A stretch of DNA of 7,987 bases from NCBI GenBank assembly GCA_014237955.1, contig JABABY010000088.1:1-7987 (forward strand). The letters are read 5' to 3'. Below are positions 1 through 5,694 of this stretch, one piece after another (position 1 is the first letter of the stretch; each line of letters starts with the position of its first letter). The notes under the pieces are model-generated. The model was given only the letters and a program-made list of their open reading frames with translations, had not been told where the DNA came from and did not search any database. Source of the stretch: Planctomycetota bacterium (GTDB lineage Bacteria; Planctomycetota; Planctomycetia; Pirellulales; UBA7805). The position numbers and the translations under genes are program-made.

Positions 1-1
1 T

Positions 2-1372
2 GCGGTCCGGCAATGGCATCGCGCTCTGCACGATGGCGGGCGTCCCGCCAATCTTTCACCCGCGAAAGTGCGTCAGCTTGCAAAACAGAGTCAATCGCTC
101 CTCGCCCGTGGCCAGGAGGGTGCGGTGTTGCGGGCCGATGCAGACCGACGACGAAGCGAATTAGCAGCTATTAAAGACCGGGTGGATGCGCTCTTGGCAG
201 TCACGGGGCTTTCCCCGCAGAGTAATAACTTGTTAGAAAAAGTCGACACCCTGCTTAGCGCTGCGTCCGAACAGAGGCAGTTGCTTGCTAAGCGGACGGC
301 GATGCGGCGAAAGGTTCGAAAACTATCTCGCCGTTATTTCGACACGAATCGCCAATTGGCACAGCTTCACAAGCAGCATCGCGATCTTCTTTCAAGCCTC
401 GATATCGATCCTACACGCGATCCGCAGCAGTTGGCCGACCGCTATGCCGCCTCGCAAAGGCTCGAGCAGGAGGCGGCCGGGTTGGATGACGCGGTCCATA
501 CCGCAATCGCTGGCGTTTGCGATCGAAAACAACTCGATGAACAGCTCGCATCCGCTTCGGAAGAACAGTTGGAACAGCGACGAGAACGTAGTGCCGTTAA
601 GCTCGAGAAGGTGAATGCAAAGCTCGCCGACGCCTACGAGCAGCGAGGTCGACTTGGAGAGCAATTGTTGTCGCTCGGGAACGATCGTCGTCACAGCATC
701 CTTAAACTGGAATTGGGGGCGGTTGAAAAGAAATTGATCGATGCGATTGCCCGTTGGAAAGACCTTGCAGTCACAACCTGCCTGCTTGAATCGATCCGCC
801 GCTGCTACGAGCAACAGCGGCAGCCAGCGGCGCTTCAGGAAGCATCGTTGTATATGGAGCGATTGACGGATGGTCGTTATGTTCGGATCTGGACCCGGCT
901 CGATGAAGAATCGCTTTGTGTCGATGATGACCAAGGTCGCCCGTGGCCGGTCGATCGACTCAGCAGTGGGACGCGCGAGCAATTGTTTCTTGCCCTCCGA
1001 CTTTCGCTCGTAACCCAATACGCGCAGCGCGGTATCCGCTTGCCGCTGGTGCTTGACGATGTATTGGTTCATTTTGACGCGCAGCGGGCGAAGGCGGCAT
1101 CCCGTGTCTTGCGGGACTATGCCGATTTAGGCCACCAGATTTTTGTCTTCACCTGCCATGAGCACATTGTGAAGATGTTTAAGGCGATCAAGGCGGAGGT
1201 GCATGCGTTGCCTGATTGCCGGCAACCTCAGAAGGTAGAGGGTCAAGTTGCAGAAGATCCGCTCACGGTCTCTGCCGATACTTCAAGCCAGAAAACGGCG
1301 GCCGACGAATCTTCCGAATCGGAACCGTCGCCGGAGGAATCTGACGGAGATTCTAGAAACCAGGCGGCCTGA
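2..1372 (+). CDS. SMC/Rad50-like (YhaN-type) AAA ATPase, C-terminal part, 5' end outside window
   Basis: The frame is open from position 2, so the gene starts upstream; the GTG at 68 lies mid-gene and is not a believable start. The first ~240 visible residues are charged, Glu/Arg/Lys/Leu-rich helix typical of a coiled-coil arm. A family-like linker (RQPAALQEASLYMERLTDGRY) follows at about nt 818-880. Next come an ABC signature loop, LSSGTREQL (nt 959-985), a Walker B strand, LPLVLDDVLVHFD (nt 1040-1078), with D-loop, and a switch histidine in FTCH (nt 1148-1159). This order matches the C-terminal ATPase lobe of Rad50/SbcC-like proteins, most closely YhaN. The Walker A lobe must lie upstream. 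The family acts in DNA-end handling, often beside an SbcD-like (YhaO) nuclease; that role is inferred here. The last ~50 residues are an acidic Ser/Glu/Asp-rich tail that looks disordered and is not part of the ATPase core. Confidence 0.88.
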   Translation, partial: AVRQWHRALHDGGRPANLSPAKVRQLAKQSQSLLARGQEGAVLRADADRRRSELAAIKDRVDALLAVTGLSPQSNNLLEKVDTLLSAASEQRQLLAKRTAMRRKVRKLSRRYFDTNRQLAQLHKQHRDLLSSLDIDPTRDPQQLADRYAASQRLEQEAAGLDDAVHTAIAGVCDRKQLDEQLASASEEQLEQRRERSAVKLEKVNAKLADAYEQRGRLGEQLLSLGNDRRHSILKLELGAVEKKLIDAIARWKDLAVTTCLLESIRRCYEQQRQPAALQEASLYMERLTDGRYVRIWTRLDEESLCVDDDQGRPWPVDRLSSGTREQLFLALRLSLVTQYAQRGIRLPLVLDDVLVHFDAQRAKAASRVLRDYADLGHQIFVFTCHEHIVKMFKAIKAEVHALPDCRQPQKVEGQVAEDPLTVSADTSSQKTAADESSESEPSPEESDGDSRNQAA

Positions 1373-1380
1373 TCGGCCGC
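1364..1380 (+). terminator. Hairpin overlapping the ATPase stop codon, possible weak terminator
   Basis: A perfect 6-bp inverted repeat, GCGGCC-TGATC-GGCCGC, has the TGA stop codon starting in its loop. A short T-rich stretch (CTGTTTTCTG, 1387-1396) follows but is not a clean U-tract. It lies in the 64-base gap between two converging genes, where a terminator is expected. The stem is GC-only and the tail weak, so termination is uncertain. Confidence 0.35.
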
Positions 1381-1436
1381 TCGGATCTGTTTTCTGCTCG
1401 CGGGCCGTCCCGTTTCGATCTTTACGACATCGATTT

Positions 1437-2507
1437 TCACGATGCCTCTTTGGTGGTTTCCCGGAAGCGTTTGCGGATTTCCCAGGTAATCCACCCCAGG
1501 TAGAGATTGCCGCCCAGCGAGGCAAACAGTGCAACGAGCGTAAAGGTAAGCGGCAACCAGGGTGTTGGCCGACCGTCGCTGTTGGACGGCCCCGTGGCAG
1601 ACGATGTTGATGGTTCTTCGCCTGCCGGCCGCTTTGACCCTTCCGCTTCTACGTCCTCGTTCGACGTGCCGTCGGTCGAGGACGCGGGGTGTTCGCCAGA
1701 AAGAGGCTCTGTTGTCGGTTCGGAAAGCGAACTGGCGGGAACCACGGGTCGATGTTCTTGCGGGATCGTTGTCACCGGCAGTGCGGATGCCTTCGACGGC
1801 AGCGTCGCGTCTGGCTCGAGAGCGACCGGCATCTCCGGCGGAGGCGCGATTTGGGGAGGCGGGGGTAGCGGAATCTGTAGCGGCGCGTCTTCTGGTGGTG
1901 GTGGAAGTGTGTTGAACTTCGCCTCGGGTGGCGGCTGGATGGGAACGCTGTCGCCATAGCGGTAGCCGAGAGGGTCCGTCTCGTTGGGAGTCGACTCACT
2001 TGGTGGTGGTGGGAGATTTTTATATCTGGGGCCGGTGTTGGCTTGGGCTGCAAGGCGATCGGGTTGGATCGGTACGGTTGGAATGGTTGTCCCCTTGGAT
2101 ACAACTGCGGAAGAGCCACTTTGCTCGGCGGCAGTCCATCGGGTTGCGTCATCGTCTTGATCGTGCGCGTTCTGTTCGGGTGGAACGACGATCGACTCAC
2201 CGAGGGATTGTATTGCGACTGGAGGACTGCTGCTGGATCCTTGCTGCTCGACGATCGCGACAGGGGGAGGTGGTGGCGATTCGCCTTCCAATTGCCGTGG
2301 AAGCGGTTTATTCCCCACGACGATGCGAAACCGGCGCACACTTCGAAGCTGTGGACGGACACCGACCTCGATGATATCGCCCGTTTTGAGTGTTCGGGCT
2401 TGCTCGGGATCGATTTGGATAATGTATTCCAGATCGCCATTCTCGGCCGGCCGCCAACCTACGTCGACACCGACCATTACCACTGTCAGAAAGCATATCG
2501 CATGCAT
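1437..2507 (-). CDS. Proline-rich protein with C-terminal membrane anchor, probably exported; function unknown
   Basis: I choose ATG at 2507-2505 because GGAGGG (2521-2516) sits 8 bases upstream. The in-frame TTG at 2513 would have only 2 bases of spacing. The product is 356 residues. A hydrophobic N-terminus (HAICFLTVVMVGV) could be a signal peptide, though it lacks a basic n-region. A segment of about 40 residues follows (WRPAENGDLEYIIQIDPEQA, then LKTGDIIEVGV); I recall this type from other planctomycete proteins but know no function for it. Residues ~75-240 are proline-rich, with PPPPP, LPPPP and PPPPP runs. A Ser/Thr/Glu-rich spacer runs to ~310. One strong membrane helix at ~315-337 (LTFTLVALFASLGGNLYLGW) precedes a basic tail (EIRKRFRETTKEAS). 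The likely topology is periplasmic or intracytoplasmic-compartment facing, with a cytoplasmic C-terminus. The long plus-strand frames opposite it lack any domain signal. Confidence 0.8.
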   Translation of the reverse strand: MHAICFLTVVMVGVDVGWRPAENGDLEYIIQIDPEQARTLKTGDIIEVGVRPQLRSVRRFRIVVGNKPLPRQLEGESPPPPPVAIVEQQGSSSSPPVAIQSLGESIVVPPEQNAHDQDDDATRWTAAEQSGSSAVVSKGTTIPTVPIQPDRLAAQANTGPRYKNLPPPPSESTPNETDPLGYRYGDSVPIQPPPEAKFNTLPPPPEDAPLQIPLPPPPQIAPPPEMPVALEPDATLPSKASALPVTTIPQEHRPVVPASSLSEPTTEPLSGEHPASSTDGTSNEDVEAEGSKRPAGEEPSTSSATGPSNSDGRPTPWLPLTFTLVALFASLGGNLYLGWITWEIRKRFRETTKEAS

Positions 2508-2515
2508 GGACAAAT

Positions 2516-2521
2516 CCCTCC
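2516..2521 (-). promoter_or_regulatory. Shine-Dalgarno site that decides the start of the proline-rich gene
   Basis: On the minus strand GGAGGG lies 8 bases before ATG 2507 and only 2 bases before the in-frame TTG at 2513. The spacing favours the ATG, shortening the longest frame by two residues. Confidence 0.7.
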
Positions 2522-2555
2522 GTGCTGCTTGTCCTGTTCACTACATCTGCCGCCT

Positions 2556-2585
2556 ATGATACCGTTGGCGAAGGTGGAGCGTAAA
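2556..2585 (-). promoter_or_regulatory. Possible sigma70-type promoter for the proline-rich gene
   Basis: On the minus strand TTTACG (2585-2580) and TATCAT (2561-2556) resemble -35 and -10 boxes, matching consensus at 4 of 6 and 5 of 6 positions with an 18-base spacer. Transcription would start near 2549, leaving a leader of roughly 40 bases. Promoter consensus in planctomycetes is poorly defined and such matches arise easily by chance. Confidence 0.28.
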
Positions 2586-2628
2586 GGCTGTTTTTGCCTG
2601 CTGTCATGCGGTCTCTTAGCGAGGATGC

Positions 2629-2662
2629 CCGCTAGCGGCAATATAAACAGCCGTCGAAACGG
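2629..2662 (-). terminator. Two tandem hairpins directly after the DUF502 stop codon
   Basis: Read on the minus strand, the first hairpin, CCGT-TTCG-ACGG (2662-2651), begins at the base after the TAA stop. It is followed by CTGTTTATATTG, then by the 10-base palindrome CCGCTAGCGG (2638-2629), whose arms extend by two more pairs if one C is bulged. The U-rich stretch after the first hairpin could support weak intrinsic termination of the DUF502 transcript, separating it from the proline-rich gene. Stems are short, and the UUCG loop is closed by U-A rather than the extra-stable C-G. Confidence 0.35.
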
Positions 2663-3349
2663 TTAGGAAGGACCTAGGTAATGGCTGGGAATAATTTTGT
2701 TAGCCATAACACCTAATGAGAAATAGATCTGCATCAGGTCATCTACCTGCATGTCGACTTCCTTTACCTTCTCGACTGGTACAAACACGATGCCGCCCGA
2801 CATCGGGACAGGCGATGTCGGGATATAGATTGCATGGCAATCGTGGCCTGTGAATTGAAACACCTGGGATGATGCGAGCAGCGCAAGGAAACCGCCCCCG
2901 TTCTCTTCGCTGAAGGAACAATACACCACACTCATTGATTTCATCTGCTCATCGTCATTGTTCTGGAGCATGCCGATCACTTGCGATATCGGTTTGTAAA
3001 TGACACTGACAAGTGGAATGCGTTCGATGAGTTGGTTAAACTTCTTTTGCATCCGATGTCTTGCCAGTGCTTTGATCGCAACCCCTGTCAGCCAGATCAC
3101 AATCAATACAATCCCCCAGCCGAGTAGCGTCGCAATCCAGACCCGCGTTTCATCGGGCAGTAGGTGGACTCCCACATATTGGAGGATATTGCCGAAGAGA
3201 CTATTCGGACCGAGAAGCCGGACGACCCAACTGGCGGCCCAGCCCATAATGGCCAGTGTGATCATAATGGGCAGGAGAACAAAAAAGCCCGTCATGAAAG
3301 TTGAGACGATGCCCTGTTGCCAGACCCAGGAGGTGAAGCGTTTCATCAT
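2663..3349 (-). CDS. DUF502 family inner-membrane protein
   Basis: The 228-residue product matches DUF502 (PF04367) in length and layout. Two hydrophobic regions at ~13-46 (with GFFVLLPIMITLAI) and ~71-96 (LLGWGIVLIVIWLTGVAI) are followed by IPLVSVIYKPISQVIGML (111-128) and a soluble C-terminal domain. That domain carries the diagnostic AIYIPTSPVPMSGG (173-186), a VPVEKV strand and VDMQVDD (198-204). The family is widespread and membrane-bound, with no established biochemical role in bacteria that I can name; a link to transport or membrane homeostasis would be speculation. Two consecutive ATGs are possible: GGGAG (3357-3353) lies 4 bases before the first (3349) and 7 before the second (3346), so the second may be used. 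The gene is divergent from the glycosyltransferase cluster and shares its upstream region. Confidence 0.9.
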   Translation of the reverse strand: MMKRFTSWVWQQGIVSTFMTGFFVLLPIMITLAIMGWAASWVVRLLGPNSLFGNILQYVGVHLLPDETRVWIATLLGWGIVLIVIWLTGVAIKALARHRMQKKFNQLIERIPLVSVIYKPISQVIGMLQNNDDEQMKSMSVVYCSFSEENGGGFLALLASSQVFQFTGHDCHAIYIPTSPVPMSGGIVFVPVEKVKEVDMQVDDLMQIYFSLGVMANKIIPSHYLGPS

Positions 3350-3382
3350 AATTCTCCCATGACATTAAAATGGCTGTGCAGT

Positions 3383-3397
3383 AGTGATGCTATCACT
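3383..3397. promoter_or_regulatory. Perfect inverted repeat in the divergent promoter region, candidate operator
   Basis: AGTGAT-GCT-ATCACT is a perfect 6-bp dyad with a 3-base centre, 34 bases upstream of the DUF502 start and well upstream of the plus-strand start. The size suits a dimeric helix-turn-helix regulator, but no regulator gene is present in the window and no second copy was seen. Confidence 0.35.
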
Positions 3398-3409
3398 CTC
3401 CGGCCGCGC

Positions 3410-3423
3410 TGGGGAGATCCCCA
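3410..3423. repeat. Second short inverted repeat in the divergent region
   Basis: TGGGGA-GA-TCCCCA is a perfect 6-bp dyad with a 2-base centre, lying 13 bases from the AGTGAT/ATCACT dyad. It is too tight to form an RNA hairpin, so if functional it is more likely a protein-binding site. A chance origin cannot be excluded. Confidence 0.25.
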
Positions 3424-3459
3424 TAGACTCCTTCCTGGAATCACCGGGTGCTGTTCGCC

Positions 3460-3488
3460 TTGTGCCTCAGCGACGCACGCGACACAAT
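3460..3488 (+). promoter_or_regulatory. Weak sigma70-like promoter candidate for the glycosyltransferase cluster
   Basis: TTGTGC (3460-3465) and CACAAT (3483-3488) are separated by 17 bases and match consensus at 3 and 4 of 6 positions. A start near 3495 would leave a leader of ~34 bases before ATG 3529 and would exclude the upstream GTG at 3448. The match is poor and is offered only as the best candidate seen. Confidence 0.22.
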
Positions 3489-3528
3489 AGCGAGCATTCA
3501 ATCCTTCTTTGGGAGAGAGCCCCAGGTG

Positions 3529-4569
3529 ATGACAAATTTGTGGAGTCGGGCCAAGCAGTTCAAGCGACTGATCAGTATGGTTGTGATTGTGGTCGTTTCC
3601 TGGGGCATTTACCGGACAGTCGACCATGCGTGGGAACAACTCTCTGCAAGCGGGACCAACGGATTAGAGTGGAAACTCCACCCTATCTGGCTTGTTGTTT
3701 CGGGACTCCTCTATTTGCTTGGAGTGCTTCCGATGGCGATCTTCTGGCATCTCTCCCTGCGAGCATTGGGCCAACATCCCAAGTTGGGAGAAACGCTTCG
3801 CGCCTTCTATATTGGCGGGCTGGGAAAATACGTTCCGGGTAAAGTGTTGGTCGTTGTGCTGCGAACAAGTCTATTGCGCAGCGAGCGGGTGAGCGCAACG
3901 GTGGCTGCCATCAGCGTTTTTTTGGAAACATTGACTATGATGGCGGTCGGTGCCTTTCTTGCCATCTTGATGATGGTTTTCTGGATGTGGGACCATCTGA
4001 GCAGCCACCCCTATCTGTTTCCTTTGGCCGTTGCTTTACTCATGGTGTCCGCCTTGCCGACGCTCCCACCGATCTGCCGCTATCTGGTCAGCCGACTGGG
4101 GGTCGAAAAAATGGACCGGCAAATACATACACAATTAGGGGAACTCAGGTTTCCCCTCATTCTTTCAGGATGGTGCCTGGTTTCCGTCGGTTGGGTCTTG
4201 CTGGCACTGAGCCTATGGGCGGTACTTGAGGCCATCAATATTCCCGGAACGGACCCAATCGCACACCTGCCCTATTTTCTTGCTGCAGTAGGCATGGCCG
4301 TTGTCGTTGGTTTTTTATCGATGATCCCGGGTGGTGCCGGAGTTCGTGAGTACTTGCTCTCAATCTTGCTCGGAACATTCTATTTTGAAGCGGTCTTACA
4401 CATTCCAATGCCGCAGGCTAGTGCGCTTGCTGCCGCGGTGGTATTGCGGCTGGCCTGGCTCATCGCTGAACTGATCTTGGCGGGCGTATTTTTGCCTTTT
4501 GGCCGCGGGTCGAGAATCGCCGTTACTGAGGTCCCAGAGAACAACCTGCCGACAGAGCCGGTGAATTGA
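3529..4569 (+). CDS. LPG-synthase-TM/UPF0104 (YbhN-like) multi-spanning membrane protein
   Basis: The frame is open from GTG 3448, but the first 27 residues look unlike the family. ATG 3529 starts MTNLWSRAKQFKRLI, a basic lead-in to the first membrane helix, with a GGGAGAGAG stretch 9-18 bases upstream. From there the product is 346 residues with about seven or more hydrophobic segments (for example ~14-28, 53-73, 120-150, 240-262, 315-335). Two family hallmarks are visible: GKYVPGK (99-105), matching the usual YxPG loop, and PGGAGVRE (267-274). This places it in PF03706, which covers the flippase-like membrane part of MprF and many stand-alone proteins beside glycosyltransferases. There is no soluble aminoacyl-transferase domain, so it is not a full lysyl-phosphatidylglycerol synthase. 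A role in moving or organising a lipid substrate for the downstream glycosyltransferases is inferred from context. The stop lies 57 bases before the GT2 gene. Confidence 0.87.
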   Translation: MTNLWSRAKQFKRLISMVVIVVVSWGIYRTVDHAWEQLSASGTNGLEWKLHPIWLVVSGLLYLLGVLPMAIFWHLSLRALGQHPKLGETLRAFYIGGLGKYVPGKVLVVVLRTSLLRSERVSATVAAISVFLETLTMMAVGAFLAILMMVFWMWDHLSSHPYLFPLAVALLMVSALPTLPPICRYLVSRLGVEKMDRQIHTQLGELRFPLILSGWCLVSVGWVLLALSLWAVLEAINIPGTDPIAHLPYFLAAVGMAVVVGFLSMIPGGAGVREYLLSILLGTFYFEAVLHIPMPQASALAAAVVLRLAWLIAELILAGVFLPFGRGSRIAVTEVPENNLPTEPVN

Positions 4570-4626
4570 AACAAGCTTCGCAGCGAGATAGAATGGTACA
4601 CGCTTGGGTGGTGTTCCCTCCCGGAC

Positions 4627-5694
4627 ATGGTTCCGATTCTCCTTTTGATGGACGGACTCGCCGTGATTTCAATAGTTATTCCTGCCTTTAACGAATGTGA
4701 AAGTCTCGAGGTTCTTTATAAAGAACTCGATGCGATTGCGGCGACAGGTGCGTTCGAGTTGGATATTATTTTCGTCGATGACGGATCGACCGATAGTAGC
4801 TGGGAGGTCATCAAACGGATCGTTGCAGCGGACCATCGCGTCCGTGGTATTCGGTTCCGTCGTAATTTTGGCAAAGCGGCCGCGCTCGACGCCGGATTTC
4901 GCGCGGCTCGGGGAAACCTTGTGATGACGCTCGACGCGGACCTTCAAGACGATCCGGGTGAGATTCCGCGTTTTCTGGAAAAAATCGGTGAAGGTTTTGA
5001 TGTGGTCAGTGGTTGGAAACAGATTCGTTACGATCCCTGGCACAAGGTGTATCCCTCGCGCGTCTTTAACTGGATGGTTCGTCGCATGACGGGTGTCAAT
5101 TTGCACGACATCAATTGTGGGATGAAATGCTATCGCCAGGAAGTTCTCCGGGAGGTCCATCTCTATGGAGAGATGCACCGATTTGTGCCAGTGCTTGCGG
5201 CAGCAAGGGGATTTCGCATTGGAGAGAGTGTCGTTGCGCATCGTCCTCGTAAGTATGGACAGACAAAATACGGGATCAAACGTTTTTTCAAAGGTTTTCT
5301 TGATCTGTTCACGGTCGTCTTTCTGACGAGCTACAGCCAGCGACCGCAGCATTTGTTGGGAGGAGTTGGCCTTGCGGCCTTTGGGCTGGGGGCACTTGGT
5401 ATGTGTTACCTCTCGGTGATGTGGATTGCGTCGCGAATGTTCGCTTCTATTCCTGAACTGCATGTCAGTCAGACTGCGTTGCTCTATTATTCATTGGGTG
5501 GCATGTTGCTCGGTGGGCAGATGCTCTCCTTGGGCCTTTTGGCTGAGATGATTGCCGCCCAGATGGGGCGGAGTACCGACAATTATTCGATTTTGGAAGA
5601 GACGGGCGGTAGCCCGGACGGCGAGCCGGGCGAGGCGGATCTGGTGGGACATTCCGCTGTTCCGGACAACAATGCGCACTCAGGCGATGTATGA
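4627..5694 (+). CDS. GT2 polyprenyl-phosphate glycosyltransferase (DPM1/GtrB/ArnC-like)
   Basis: Predicted to transfer a sugar from a nucleotide donor to a polyprenyl phosphate on the cytoplasmic membrane face. GT2 (PF00535) hallmarks appear in order: ISIVIPAFNE (14-23), FVDDGSTDSSW (49-59), RRNFGKAAALDAGFRAARG (78-96) and metal-binding DADLQDDPGEIP (103-114). GMKCYRQEV, HRFVPVLAAARGF and RKYGQTKYGIKRF follow, typical of the DPM1/GtrB/ArnC branch. Two C-terminal membrane helices (~242-265 and ~287-310) fit GtrB-like topology. A polar tail of ~40 Gly/Glu/Asp-rich residues is extra to the core. The sugar cannot be read from the sequence. The start is uncertain: ATG 4627 is the longest, ATG 4648 is possible, and GTG 4663 (MISIVIP) best matches the family and follows a GGACGG stretch. 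The gene overlaps the next one by 4 bases (ATGA). Confidence 0.9.
   Translation: MVPILLLMDGLAVISIVIPAFNECESLEVLYKELDAIAATGAFELDIIFVDDGSTDSSWEVIKRIVAADHRVRGIRFRRNFGKAAALDAGFRAARGNLVMTLDADLQDDPGEIPRFLEKIGEGFDVVSGWKQIRYDPWHKVYPSRVFNWMVRRMTGVNLHDINCGMKCYRQEVLREVHLYGEMHRFVPVLAAARGFRIGESVVAHRPRKYGQTKYGIKRFFKGFLDLFTVVFLTSYSQRPQHLLGGVGLAAFGLGALGMCYLSVMWIASRMFASIPELHVSQTALLYYSLGGMLLGGQMLSLGLLAEMIAAQMGRSTDNYSILEETGGSPDGEPGEADLVGHSAVPDNNAHSGDV

Noticed and set aside
392..1072. 226-codon open frame on the minus strand
   Set aside because: It lies wholly inside the ATPase gene, opposite its coiled coil and signature motif; the translation has no domain signal.
1507..2374. Gly/Ser-rich and Arg/Trp-rich open frames on the plus strand
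   Set aside because: They mirror the proline-rich codons of the minus-strand gene, which has a good ribosome site and a membrane anchor.
1772..2440. 222-codon Ser/Arg/His-rich frame on the minus strand
   Set aside because: It is an out-of-frame reading of the proline-rich gene with low-complexity composition and no start signal.
2584..2599. AGGC/GCCT hairpin around a T-run in the 2508-2662 gap
   Set aside because: The stem is only 4 bp and the T-run lies in the loop, so it fits neither an intrinsic terminator nor a known RNA element.
3448..3528. GTG start giving the UPF0104 protein 27 extra residues
   Set aside because: The extra residues do not resemble the family N-terminus, no good ribosome site precedes the GTG, and the stretch overlaps the likely promoter region.
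4669..5463. 264-codon open frame on the minus strand
   Set aside because: It is antisense to the motif-rich core of the GT2 gene; its His/Arg/Asn-rich translation looks like a shadow frame.
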